A program made the position numbers and the translations under genes. DNA of 64,000 bases from Nocardioides luteus (GTDB lineage Bacteria; Actinomycetota; Actinomycetes; Propionibacteriales; Nocardioidaceae): assembly GCF_000960475.2 (NCBI RefSeq), contig NZ_JZDQ02000035.1, forward strand, positions 1 to 64,000, in the 5' to 3' direction. Under the pieces are notes generated by a model. The model had not been told where the DNA came from and did no database searches. It saw only the letters and a program-made list of their open reading frames with translations. Below are positions 42,179 to 50,847 of the stretch, in pieces (position 1 is the first letter of the stretch; each line of letters starts with the position of its first letter).

Positions 42179-43828
42179 CTAGCTCAACGCCACCGTGACG
42201 ACGGCCTTGGCCTCCTCCTGGACCTTCGTCAGGTGGTCGGCGCCGCGGAACGACTCGGCGTAGATCTTGTAGACGTCCTCGGTCCCCGACGGGCGGGCGG
42301 CGAACCAGGCCGACTCGGTGGTCACCTTGAGTCCACCGATGGCCGCGCCGTTGCCGGGGGCCTCGGTGAGCTTGGCGGTGATCTCCTCGCCGGCCAGGGT
42401 CGTCGCGGTGACCGCGTCGGGGGAGAGGGCCGCGAGCTTCGCCTTCTCCTCGCGAGTGGCAGGGGCGTCGATGCGTGCGTACGCCGGGGTTCCGTGCTCC
42501 GCGACCAGCTCGGCGTAGCGCTGGGACGGTGACTTCCCGGTGCGCGCGAGGATCTCGGAGGCGAGCAGGGACAGGATGATGCCGTCCTTGTCGGTGGTCC
42601 ACACGGTGCCGTCGAAGCGCAGGAACGAGGCCCCGGCCGACTCCTCGCCACCGAAGCCGAACGAGCCGTCGATCAGCCCCGGCACGAACCACTTGAACCC
42701 GACCGGCACCTCGACCAGCGGCTTGCCGAGCGCGCCGGCGACCCGGTCGATCATCGAGGACGAGACCAGGGTCTTGCCGATCCGCGCGGTGGCGGGCCAG
42801 CCCGGACGGGCGCCGCCGAAGAGGTGGTCGATCGCGACCGCGAGGAAGTGGTTGGGGTTCATCAGCCCGGCGTCGCGGGTCACGATGCCGTGCCGATCGG
42901 AGTCGGCGTCGTTGCCGGTGGCGATGTCGAACTCCGGGGTGCTCTCCAGGAACCGCACCAGCTCGGCCATCGCGCTGGGGGAGGAGCAGTCCATCCGGAT
43001 CTTGCCGTCCCAGTCCAGCGGCATGAACCGCCAGGTCGGGTCGACCAGCTCGTTGACCACGTTGAGGTCGATCTTGTGACGCTCGGCGATCTCGCCCCAG
43101 TAGGCGACCGAGGCCCCGCCCAGCGGGTCCGCCGCGATCCGGACCCCGGCGTCGCGGATGGCGGCCAGGTCGACCACGGTGGGCAGGTCGTCGACGTAGG
43201 TGCCCAGGAAGTCGTACGTCTCGGCCTGCCGCCGCGCGGCCGCGAACGGCACGCGCTTGACGCCGGCCAGACCGGCCCGGATCAGCTCGTTGGCACGGGC
43301 GGCGATGACCTTGGTGGCGTCGGAGTCGGCGGGGCCGCCGTGGGGCGGGTTGTACTTGAAGCCGCCGTCGGACGGCGGGTTGTGCGAGGGCGTGACGACG
43401 ATCCCGTCGGCCAGGCCGGAGCCCGACAGCCGCCCGGCGTTGGCGCGAAGGATCGCGTGCGAGACCGCCGGGGTGGGCGTGTAGCCGTCGCGATCGTCCA
43501 CAAGGACGCGTACGTCGTTGGCGACCAGCACCTCCAGCGCGCTCGCCCACGCGGGCTCGGAGAGGCCGTGGGTGTCGCGCCCGATGAACAGCGGCCCGTC
43601 GATCCCCTGCGAGGTCCGGTAGTCGACGATCGCCTGGGTGGTGGCCAGGATGTGCGTCTCGTTGAACGCCGAGTTGAGCGAGGACCCTCGATGCCCCGAC
43701 GTACCGAACACGACCTGCTGGGCCGGATCCTCCGGATCGGGCTGCAGGTTGTAGTAGGAGGCGACCAGGTGAGGTACGTCGACCAGGTCGGCGGGCGTAG
43801 CGAGCGTTCCAGCGCGTGGGTCAGCCAT
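42179..43828 (-). CDS. pgm: Phosphoglucomutase (alpha-D-glucose phosphate specific)
   Basis: 549 aa from ATG 43828 (GGGA 5-8 nt upstream; two further ATGs lie just upstream). It interconverts glucose-1-phosphate and glucose-6-phosphate. The phosphoserine loop VTPSHNPP, metal loop GNDADSDRHG, sugar loop GFGGEESAG and phosphate-binding RPSGTED are all present in order. Transcribed alone. Confidence 0.95.
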   Translation of the reverse strand: MADPRAGTLATPADLVDVPHLVASYYNLQPDPEDPAQQVVFGTSGHRGSSLNSAFNETHILATTQAIVDYRTSQGIDGPLFIGRDTHGLSEPAWASALEVLVANDVRVLVDDRDGYTPTPAVSHAILRANAGRLSGSGLADGIVVTPSHNPPSDGGFKYNPPHGGPADSDATKVIAARANELIRAGLAGVKRVPFAAARRQAETYDFLGTYVDDLPTVVDLAAIRDAGVRIAADPLGGASVAYWGEIAERHKIDLNVVNELVDPTWRFMPLDWDGKIRMDCSSPSAMAELVRFLESTPEFDIATGNDADSDRHGIVTRDAGLMNPNHFLAVAIDHLFGGARPGWPATARIGKTLVSSSMIDRVAGALGKPLVEVPVGFKWFVPGLIDGSFGFGGEESAGASFLRFDGTVWTTDKDGIILSLLASEILARTGKSPSQRYAELVAEHGTPAYARIDAPATREEKAKLAALSPDAVTATTLAGEEITAKLTEAPGNGAAIGGLKVTTESAWFAARPSGTEDVYKIYAESFRGADHLTKVQEEAKAVVTVALS

Positions 43829-43866
43829 GTGTCCCATCATGCCTACTGCCCCGTAGTCTTCTCCCC

Positions 43867-44658
43867 ATGCCCCTCGTCACCACCGAAATCAGCGACGGCA
43901 TCGCCCAGGTGCGTCTCAACCGCCCGGACAAGCTCAACGCGCTGACCCTCGAGCTGCTCCAGGAGCTGGTCGACACCGCCAAGCGGCTCGGCAAGGACCA
44001 CGACCTGCGTGCGGTGGTCATCGCCGGTGAGGGCGACGCGTTCACCGCCGGTCTCGACTTCGCCTCGGTCCTGCGTGACCCGAAGAAGATCGTCGGCGCG
44101 TTCATCCCGGTGCCCTTCCGCGGCACCAACCTCTTCCAGGAGTCGGTCTGGGCGTGGCGCCGGCTGCCGGTCCCGGTGATCGCGGCCGTCCACGGCCACT
44201 GCCTCGGTGGCGGCGTACAGATCGCCCTCGGTGCCGACTTCCGCATCGCCGAGCCCGACTCGCAGTGGTCGGTCCTCGAGGGCAAGTGGGGCATCATCCC
44301 CGACATGACCGGCATCCGGTCGCTCTCCGAGGTCGTCGGCATCGACACCGCCAAGAAGCTCACCATGACCGCCGAGCAGTTCTCCGGCGAGCGCGCCTAC
44401 GAGCTGGGTCTGGTCACCGAGCTCTCCGCCGACCCGGTGGCCACCGCGACGGCCTTCGCCCGCAAGCTCTCCGAACGCTCCCCGGACCAGCTCGCCGCCG
44501 CCAAGCGCCTCTTCAACGACACCTGGTACGCCCCCATCAAGCGCACCTTCTCCCGCGAGCGCATCGAGCAGCTCCGCCTCCTCTTCGGCGAGAACACCAA
44601 GATCGCCCGCGAGGCCGCCTTCAAGCGCGAGAAGCCGACCTACAAGCCCCGCCGCTGA
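43867..44658 (+). CDS. Crotonase-family enoyl-CoA hydratase/isomerase
   Basis: 263 aa. The CoA/oxyanion segment HGHCLGGGVQIALGADFRIA and the following LEGKWGIIPDMTG are typical of crotonases acting in beta-oxidation. The exact acyl substrate is unknown. Divergent from pgm by 38 bp. Its last 19 bases overlap the convergent membrane-protein gene. Confidence 0.9.
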   Translation: MPLVTTEISDGIAQVRLNRPDKLNALTLELLQELVDTAKRLGKDHDLRAVVIAGEGDAFTAGLDFASVLRDPKKIVGAFIPVPFRGTNLFQESVWAWRRLPVPVIAAVHGHCLGGGVQIALGADFRIAEPDSQWSVLEGKWGIIPDMTGIRSLSEVVGIDTAKKLTMTAEQFSGERAYELGLVTELSADPVATATAFARKLSERSPDQLAAAKRLFNDTWYAPIKRTFSRERIEQLRLLFGENTKIAREAAFKREKPTYKPRR

Positions 44659-45467
44659 CCCTCCTCAGCCGAGGCGTCACCCCCGTCGGCCGAGGCGTCA
44701 GCCAGGTCGGCCGAGACGTCACTCGCGTCGGCCGAGACGTCATCCGCTGCCTTCTCGGCCGACGTACGTGACTTCTCGGCCGACGTACCTGACGCCTCGG
44801 CCTGCGCGGCGGACGCCTCGGCGTGCTTGCGGCGGCGCTTGATCTCGCCCTGGGCGAGGACGAAGGCGAGGATGACGGGCCAGACGTATTTCAGGTGGCT
44901 GGCGATCCATGTCACCCAGTCGGGGAGCTGGACCTCGGGCAGGTCCGGCCAGGGGATCGACGGCCACGGGACGCTGGGGAGATCGGGGAGCGGCAGGTCG
45001 GGGAGGTTCGGCAGGTTCGGGAGCGGGATGTGCGGCAGCGAGATCCGGGCGAGGATCCACGCGACGACCGCCGCGGCGACGATACCGGCGACCACGCCCG
45101 CGGCGCCGCCGAGGGTCTCGATGAGCGCATAGCGCTTCGGGTGGTCGATCACCCGGCGTTCGTACGCAGCAGCCCGTGACCCCGGCTCCGGAGTCAGGTC
45201 GGCGCCGCCGATGCCGGCCATCCCGGCCAGGTCCTCGCCGGGCGCGAAGTAGGTCGCCCGACGTGGGGTACCGAGCGCGGAGTGGATCACGAGCAGGCTC
45301 CCGTGCGTCTTGGTCTCGAGCCGTGCCCGGTCGTCGGCGGTCTTCCGGGTGAGGACCTCCTCGCCGTCGACGGTCCACACGAACGTACGGATGAAGTCGC
45401 CGGTCACCTCGAGTCGGTGGGTGTGCCCGGCGATCGTCCGCGACCAGATCTGGACCTTCGTGCTCAC
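44640..45467 (-). CDS. Membrane protein with Leu-Pro loop and 21-bp-repeat tail
   Basis: 275 aa of unknown function. Residues 1-115 form a soluble beta-rich domain (VQIWSRTIAGHTHRLEVTGD). A hydrophobic helix (about 121-140) and a second one (about 190-207) enclose an unusual loop in which every third residue is proline (LPNLPNLPDLPLPDLP, then SVPWPSIPWPDLP). The C-terminal 55 residues (about 215-268) are a Ser-Ala-Glu/Asp heptad-like repeat encoded by the palindromic DNA repeat also found in the AccD-AccA gene. No homologue is recognised. GTG start at 45467. Confidence 0.75.
   Translation of the reverse strand: MSTKVQIWSRTIAGHTHRLEVTGDFIRTFVWTVDGEEVLTRKTADDRARLETKTHGSLLVIHSALGTPRRATYFAPGEDLAGMAGIGGADLTPEPGSRAAAYERRVIDHPKRYALIETLGGAAGVVAGIVAAAVVAWILARISLPHIPLPNLPNLPDLPLPDLPSVPWPSIPWPDLPEVQLPDWVTWIASHLKYVWPVILAFVLAQGEIKRRRKHAEASAAQAEASGTSAEKSRTSAEKAADDVSADASDVSADLADASADGGDASAEEGQRRGL
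44665..44838. repeat. 21-bp palindromic repeat array, copy 2 (C-terminal tail of membrane protein)
   Basis: TCGGCCGA-type boundaries occur at 44665 (TCAGCCGA), 44686, 44707, 44728, 44755, 44776, then decayed at 44797 and 44818. All steps are 21 bp except one 27-bp step after 44728. The unit at 44707 is TCGGCCGA plus GACGTCACTCGCG, 20/21 identical to the reverse complement of the unit at 4102 in copy 1. Units after the 27-bp hinge are inverted (TCGGCCGACGTACGTGACTTC split as TCGGCCGA and CGTACGTGACTTC). Same order, hinge and reading frame as copy 1, but more units. Confidence 0.88.
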
Positions 45468-45537
45468 CCTGGTGAATCTAGGATCCGGGGCGCCCTGACG
45501 GCATCGGCCCGAGGTAGCGACCGGGGTCAGACTTTGG

Positions 45538-46479
45538 TCAGGGGTAGGCGATACCGGTGGTCTGCTCGGAGAGCTCCCACAGCGCCCGCGCCGCCTCCGG
45601 ATCGCGCGCGAGCCGGGACGCGGTGACCGGCTTCGGCACCCCGCGGGCCTCGAAGGCGTCGCTCGGACCGATGTACGTCCCCGGCTCCAGCCCCGGATAG
45701 GTCGCCGCCATCAGCGCAGGCCAGGCACCGGCCTCGGGCGTCTGCGCCATCGCATGGACAGCGGCCTCGCTGATGCTGGCGATCGGCGCGATCAGCCGCC
45801 GGGACGTGCCGTTCGCCATCAGCCGGGTCGAGGCGAGCCCGGGGTGGGCGGCGTACGCAGAGATCGGCAGCCCCGCCTTCTCCAGGCGCCGCTGCAGCTC
45901 GAAGGTGAAGAGCAGGTTGGCGAGCTTGGACTGCGAGTAGACGTTCCAGGGTGAATACCGCCCGACCTGCACGGTCGGGTAGCCCAGCGGCGCCTTGCGG
46001 GCCAGCTTGTGCATCATGCTCGACACCGTCACGATCCGCGCCTCGCCGCTCTCGGCCAACGGCTCGAGCAGCAGCCCGGTCAGCAGGAACGGCCCGAAGT
46101 GGTTGGTCGCCATCTGCAGGTCGAGGTCGTCCACGGTCCGCGACTGCGGCGTCGCCATCACCCCCGCGTTGTTGACCAGCAGGTGCAGCGGTCCGCCGCC
46201 GTCGAACGTCGCCGCCGCGATCGCCTCGGCTCCGGCACGCACCGCCTGGAGCGAGGAGAGGTCGAGCGCGACCCGGTCGAGCCGGGCACCCGGAACCTCC
46301 TCGCTCAACGCCGCCGCGGCCGCGTCGAGCTTCTCCCAGGACCGCCCCGCCAGGATCACCCGCGCCCCGGCGGCCGCGAGGCCGCGCGCGGTGAAGTAGC
46401 CGATCCCGCCCAGCGTCGGTCCGGTCACCACGGCGTTCTTGCCGGTCAGGTCAGGAATGTCGGAGGTCGTCCACGGCAT
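45538..46479 (-). CDS. Short-chain dehydrogenase/reductase
   Basis: 313 aa, resembling the retinol-dehydrogenase/WWOX-like group. The dinucleotide motif is VVTGPTLGGIGYFTA (TGxxxGGIG), LLVNNAGVM is the NNAG motif, Ser is in TVSSMMHK and the active pair is in YSQSKLAN (YxxxK). All catalytic residues are present; the substrate is unknown. Transcribed alone, ATG at 46479. Confidence 0.88.
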   Translation of the reverse strand: MPWTTSDIPDLTGKNAVVTGPTLGGIGYFTARGLAAAGARVILAGRSWEKLDAAAAALSEEVPGARLDRVALDLSSLQAVRAGAEAIAAATFDGGGPLHLLVNNAGVMATPQSRTVDDLDLQMATNHFGPFLLTGLLLEPLAESGEARIVTVSSMMHKLARKAPLGYPTVQVGRYSPWNVYSQSKLANLLFTFELQRRLEKAGLPISAYAAHPGLASTRLMANGTSRRLIAPIASISEAAVHAMAQTPEAGAWPALMAATYPGLEPGTYIGPSDAFEARGVPKPVTASRLARDPEAARALWELSEQTTGIAYP

Positions 46480-46539
46480 GCGGCCACACTAGGCGGCGAC
46501 TCCACACAATGGACGCATTTGACGGTCGGCCCCGGCCTG

Positions 46540-47148
46540 TCAGCCCAGCCCGCCCAGCGCGAGCCCAGCAGCGATCGCGAGCATCGTGCACCCGATGAGG
46601 CTGTCGAGCACCTGCCACGCACGCCGGCTGGCGAGCAGCGGCCCGAGCAGCCGGGCGCCGTAGCCGAGCCCGGCGAACCAGATGATGCTGGCCAGGCAGC
46701 CGCCGACGGCGAACCCCCAGCGCGCCGGGCCGTACGTCGCCGCGATCGACCCGTGGAGCACAAGTGTGTCGATGTAAACATGCGGGTTGAGCCAGGTGAA
46801 GGCGGCGGCCTTGGCGATCACCCGGGGGAGCGCCTCGCGAGGAGCATCGGCCGCATCGAGACCGGAGGGCCGCAGCGCCCGCCGGAACGACCCGATGCCG
46901 TACCAGCCCAGGAACGCCACCCCGAACCACCGCAGCAGCTCCAGTGCCCAGCCCGCGCGCGAGACGACGACTCCCATCCCGCCCACCCCGGCGCAGATGA
47001 GGACGAGATCCGAGACCGCGCAGACGCTCACCACCACGAGCACATGCGAGCGCAGGATGCCCTGCCGCAGGACGTACGCGTTCTGGGACCCGATGGCGAC
47101 GATGAGGCTGAGCCCGGTGAGGAGCCCGGCGAGGCTGGCGTTGATCAC
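46540..47148 (-). CDS. LysE/ArgO-family amino-acid exporter
   Basis: 202 aa from GTG 47148, chosen because the family starts just before the first helix (here INASLAGLLTGLSLIVAIGSQ). Five to six hydrophobic helices and the motif GSQNAYVLRQG identify the LysE family, which exports lysine or arginine. It is divergent from an ArgP/LysG-type regulator, the conserved pairing. Confidence 0.9.
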   Translation of the reverse strand: MINASLAGLLTGLSLIVAIGSQNAYVLRQGILRSHVLVVVSVCAVSDLVLICAGVGGMGVVVSRAGWALELLRWFGVAFLGWYGIGSFRRALRPSGLDAADAPREALPRVIAKAAAFTWLNPHVYIDTLVLHGSIAATYGPARWGFAVGGCLASIIWFAGLGYGARLLGPLLASRRAWQVLDSLIGCTMLAIAAGLALGGLG

Positions 47149-47222
47149 CCCGGCGACGCTAGAGCGCGACCCATCAACAGACCAGCGAAAGAATCTAACC
47201 GAAGACAAGCCACACTTAAGTC

Positions 47223-48125
47223 ATGCCAGCCCTCGACCCGACCCAGCTCGAGACCCTCGTCGTGATCGCCGAGGAAGGCACCTTCGACGCCGCGGCGCGC
47301 CGCCTCCACATCACCCCGAGCGCCGTCAGCCAGCGGATCCGCGCACTCGAGCGTACGGCCGGACAGGTGCTGGTGCGGCGTACGACTCCCTGCACGCCCA
47401 CCGAGGCCGGCGAGCCCCTGATCCGCCAGGGAAGACAGCTCCGCCTGCTCCTCGCCGAGGCGGCCGCGTCCCTGGGAACGGACGAGACCAGCGCCGACAC
47501 GGTCGTCGACCTCTCGGTCGTCGTCAACGCGGACACCCTCGCGACCTGGTTCCGACCGGTGCTCGACGAGGTCGCGACCTGGGACCGGACGGCATTGCGG
47601 ATGACCGTCGAGGACCAGGGCTACTCGGCCGACGCGCTCCGACGCGGCGAGGTCCTGGCGGCCGTGACCAGCGAGCCGAAGCCGGTCCAGGGCTGCACGG
47701 TCGAGCCGCTGGGAAGGCTCCGCTACACCCCCGGCGCCGCCCCGGCGCTGGTCGAGCGCCACCGCAGGGGCAGAGGCATCGACTGGAGCGCGATCCCGAT
47801 GATCGTCTACAACGAGAAGGACCATCTCCAGGACGAGGTGCTCGCCGCGCACGGCGCGACCAGGCCGCCGGTCGTCCACCGGGTCCCGAGCAGCCACGAC
47901 TTCCACGAGGCGATCCGGCGCGGCCTCGGCTGGGGGATGCTCCTCGACGCCCAGGCCGAGGCCGACCTCGAGTCCGGTCGGACGATCCCGCTCCCGGGCG
48001 CGAAGCCGATCGACGTCCAGCTCTTCTGGCAGCGCTGGCGCCTCGACTCGGTCGCCCTCGACGACCTGAGCGAGGCCGTACGCCGCGCCGCCCGCTCCGG
48101 GCTACGCCCGACGCGCCGCCGCTGA
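47223..48125 (+). CDS. LysR-family regulator of the ArgP/LysG type
   Basis: 300 aa. The helix-turn-helix is GTFDAAARRLHITPSAVSQR (residues about 19-38), and the effector domain has the ArgP-like pattern (WFRPVLDEVA, DDQGYSADALRRGEV-type segment VEDQGYSADALRRGEV, WGMLLDAQ). LysG activates lysE in response to basic amino acids. Divergent from the exporter gene by 74 bp. Confidence 0.9.
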   Translation: MPALDPTQLETLVVIAEEGTFDAAARRLHITPSAVSQRIRALERTAGQVLVRRTTPCTPTEAGEPLIRQGRQLRLLLAEAAASLGTDETSADTVVDLSVVVNADTLATWFRPVLDEVATWDRTALRMTVEDQGYSADALRRGEVLAAVTSEPKPVQGCTVEPLGRLRYTPGAAPALVERHRRGRGIDWSAIPMIVYNEKDHLQDEVLAAHGATRPPVVHRVPSSHDFHEAIRRGLGWGMLLDAQAEADLESGRTIPLPGAKPIDVQLFWQRWRLDSVALDDLSEAVRRAARSGLRPTRRR

Positions 48126-48130
48126 ACGGG

Positions 48131-48505
48131 TCAGCGCCGGCGGTCGGGGTAGCCGGCGCCGAAGTGCTGGTCCTGAGGAGCGTGGCCCGGCATGGGCTGC
48201 CCGGCCGGCGGGTAGTGCCCCTGCGGAGGCGGGCCCGGAGGGTAGTGCCCCTGGGGGCCGCCGCCGTAGGGGCCGGGCTCGTAGGGGCCGGGGTCGTACT
48301 GGCGGTGCTCCACGGCGGTGGTGTGCTGGGACCGGTTCACCGACAGCAGCACGCCGATCACGATCGCGAGGCCGCCGGTGACGACGAAGATCCAGCCCAG
48401 CGGTTCGCTGGCGATCGCGTTGGCGACCTCGTCGGGCAGATCCACGGCGTTGGTGAGCAGGACGAGTCCGAGGACCAGCAGGATGATTCCCAGGCCGATG
48501 GTCAT
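48131..48505 (-). CDS. DUF6458-like small membrane protein with Pro/Gly-rich tail
   Basis: 124 aa. Two hydrophobic helices (about 3-19 and 36-54, LGWIFVVTGGLAIVIGVLL) are followed by a disordered tail rich in Pro, Gly, Tyr and His (PGPYEPGPYGGGPQGHYPPG). The N-terminal part fits a small actinobacterial membrane family (DUF6458); role unknown. It ends 5 nt from the convergent LysR gene. Confidence 0.75.
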   Translation of the reverse strand: MTIGLGIILLVLGLVLLTNAVDLPDEVANAIASEPLGWIFVVTGGLAIVIGVLLSVNRSQHTTAVEHRQYDPGPYEPGPYGGGPQGHYPPGPPPQGHYPPAGQPMPGHAPQDQHFGAGYPDRRR

Positions 48506-48596
48506 GGCAGAACTCCAGAGGTTGGGGGCTGGCGCGCCACGCTACCCAGCCACTTCAGGCCCCCATACCGTCCCCCGCATCGCAGCCCCGACCCGA

Positions 48597-49817
48597 TCAT
48601 GCCGTACGCCGCGTCCCGGCCACTCCACGCGCCGCGACCCCGAGCAGCACCAGCAGGAGCGCACCGAAGGCGAGCATCGCCGGGTCGGTCGCGACGTACT
48701 GCACCAGGATCCCCAGCAGCACCACCGGCACTGTGATCCCCAGATAGGCCATCAGGAAGAGCCCGGCCAGCGCCTCGCCGCGGCCCTCTGCCGGCGCCAC
48801 CGAGATGACGGTCGCGACCGCGGCCTTGAACGACATCCCCGAACCGGCCCCGGTGACGACGGCCCCGACGACCAGCACCCAGAACGTGCCGGAGAGCAGG
48901 GCACCGACCACGAGGAGGAGCCCGACGGTGAGCGCGACCAGCCCGGTGACGTACAGCCGACGGCGCTGCCAGCGCCCGGCCAGCACCTGGAAGAGCGCCG
49001 CGGCCCCGAAGATGGAGAACCCGACGACGCCTGCCACCGCATGCGAGTGGAGGGAGAGCTCGTCAGCCAGGAACGACGGCACCAGCGAGGTGAAGAAGCC
49101 GAACATCGCGAAGGCCACGAAGCTCGCCATCCCCGCGGCGAAGTAGGCGCTGCGTGCGTCGGCCGGCACCCGCACCCGCTGTGGCCGGTAGGTCCAGCCC
49201 GGCTGGTCGGTGTCGACCGTCTCCGGTGCGGCGACGACCGCCAGCAGTCCGATCACCATCAGGAAGGCGAAGACCGCGTAGGGGGTGTAGAGCGGACGCG
49301 GCGCCCACTCGGCCAGGGCGCCGGCGACCAGCGGTCCCAGCCCCAGGCCGCCGATGTTGGCCGCGGTCGCGACCACCTCGGCCCGGGTCGCGGGAGCCTC
49401 CGGCCGCGCGTTCCGGTGCAGCTCCGCGAGATGCGCCGTCGCCGTCGCGGTCAGCATCCCGACGCCTAGGCCGGACAGCAGCCGCGCCAGCAGCAGCCAG
49501 CCCAGCTCGTGGGTCGAGAGGAAGATCAGTGCCGAGAGCACGTTGAGCAGCACCGCCGGCGCCACCACCCGCCGCCTTCCGAACCGGTCCGAGAGGTGGC
49601 CGGCGAGGAAGAGCGAGACCGCCACCCCCGCGCCGTACGTCGCGAAGACCACCGTGATCGCGAACGAGCCCCATCCCTGCTCGTCCACGTAGAAGACGTA
49701 GAGCGGAGCCGGTGCGGCCGCGAAGCCCATGGTCGCGGCGAACAGGAACGCCACCGACCAGAACCCGCGGGCGTGGTGGTGCCGCTCGGTGAGGGGCGCT
49801 GCCTGGATTGTTGTCAT
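48597..49817 (-). CDS. MFS efflux transporter
   Basis: 406 aa from ATG 49817, with 12 hydrophobic helices. The motif-A signature GHLSDRFGRRR follows helix 2, and GSGMSFKAAVATVIS and the AEGRGEALAGLFLM segment fit drug/metabolite MFS exporters. Divergent from a LysR regulator across 82 bp, which presumably controls it. Confidence 0.9.
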   Translation of the reverse strand: MTTIQAAPLTERHHHARGFWSVAFLFAATMGFAAAPAPLYVFYVDEQGWGSFAITVVFATYGAGVAVSLFLAGHLSDRFGRRRVVAPAVLLNVLSALIFLSTHELGWLLLARLLSGLGVGMLTATATAHLAELHRNARPEAPATRAEVVATAANIGGLGLGPLVAGALAEWAPRPLYTPYAVFAFLMVIGLLAVVAAPETVDTDQPGWTYRPQRVRVPADARSAYFAAGMASFVAFAMFGFFTSLVPSFLADELSLHSHAVAGVVGFSIFGAAALFQVLAGRWQRRRLYVTGLVALTVGLLLVVGALLSGTFWVLVVGAVVTGAGSGMSFKAAVATVISVAPAEGRGEALAGLFLMAYLGITVPVVLLGILVQYVATDPAMLAFGALLLVLLGVAARGVAGTRRTA

Positions 49818-49899
49818 GCCTCCATGGTCACCGATCGGCGTCATCATCTCCAACGAATCTTGTCGAAGGTAAGCATCATCATCTGCGATAGTGAGCAGC

Positions 49900-50775
49900 A
49901 TGCAGCCGCACCAGCTGGAGTACTTCGTCGCCGTCGCCGAGACCGGCAGCTTCACCGCCGGCGCGGACCGGGTCGGTGTCGTGCAGTCCGCCGTCTCCGC
50001 AGCCATCAAGCAGCTCGAGCGGGGCCTCGGGGCGCCGCTGATCGAACGCGGCTACCACCGCCTCACGCTCACCGCCGAGGGCGAGGCGCTGCTCCCACGC
50101 GCCCGCGAGGTGCTCGCCGGCATCGACGCTGCGCGGGAGGCCGTCGCCGGCGCCCGTGGCCAGGTGGTCGGCACCGTCCTCTTCGGCACGCTCTCCTATA
50201 CCGGCCGCTGGGACATCGCCGAGGTGCTGCAGGGCTTCGCCGCCCGCCATCCCGGCATCACCGTGCGCATGCGCCAGACCATCTCCGGCAGCGCCACCAA
50301 CGAGGCGGACGTACGCTCCGGGGCCCTCGATCTCGCCCTGGTCTCCACGCCCGCGACCTCACTGCCGGGCCTGACCCTGACCCGCATCCACGGCGACGAG
50401 CTGGTCTTCGTCTGCGCGCCCGACCACCGCCTGGCGCGGGCGCGTGCCGTGTCTCCCGCAGACCTCGCCGAGGAGAGCTGGATCGACTTCCCGACCGGGT
50501 GGGGCAACCGTACGGTCGTGGACGCCGCGTTCGCCTCGGCCGGCGTCTCCCGGACGGTCCGCACCGAGGTCACCAGCTTCGGGCTCGCGCGCAACCTCGT
50601 CTGCCGCGGTCTCGGCGTCTCGATCGTCCCCCGCGCGTCGATCGCGGGCGACCCGGTGATCGTCTCCGTGCCGATCGGCCTGGAGTGGTCCTTCCAGCTC
50701 GCCGTCGCGAGCAACCGACGGATCTCTGCGGCCGCCGCACGGCTCGCCGAGGCGGTCGAGGCCTCAGCGATCTGA
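49900..50775 (+). CDS. LysR-family transcriptional regulator
   Basis: 291 aa from ATG 49900; a GTG at 49891 would add three residues. The HTH is QLEYFVAVAETGSFTAGADR then VGVVQSAVSAAIKQLE at the N-terminus, and the C-terminal effector domain is complete. Divergent from the MFS gene; the intergenic segment has direct repeats containing CATCATC (near 49841 and 49874) that may be binding elements. A hairpin terminator follows. Confidence 0.9.
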   Translation: MQPHQLEYFVAVAETGSFTAGADRVGVVQSAVSAAIKQLERGLGAPLIERGYHRLTLTAEGEALLPRAREVLAGIDAAREAVAGARGQVVGTVLFGTLSYTGRWDIAEVLQGFAARHPGITVRMRQTISGSATNEADVRSGALDLALVSTPATSLPGLTLTRIHGDELVFVCAPDHRLARARAVSPADLAEESWIDFPTGWGNRTVVDAAFASAGVSRTVRTEVTSFGLARNLVCRGLGVSIVPRASIAGDPVIVSVPIGLEWSFQLAVASNRRISAAAARLAEAVEASAI

Positions 50776-50785
50776 ACAGCAGAGG

Positions 50786-50825
50786 ACGAAGCGGCCCGCC
50801 CGGAGAACCGGGCGGGCCGCTTCGT
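50786..50825. terminator. Bidirectional terminator between LysR and acyl-CoA dehydrogenase genes
   Basis: A perfect 18-bp stem with the tetraloop AGAA; outer bases ACGAAGCGGCC, inner CCCGG. It lies 10 nt after the LysR stop and 22 nt from the stop of the convergent gene. Confidence 0.88.
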
Positions 50826-50847
50826 ACTGCAGGTCAGAACCTGGGAA

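Noticed and set aside
44665..44838. CRISPR array
   Set aside because: Units are directly adjacent with no unique spacers, they invert at a hinge, they lie in coding sequence, and no cas gene is near.
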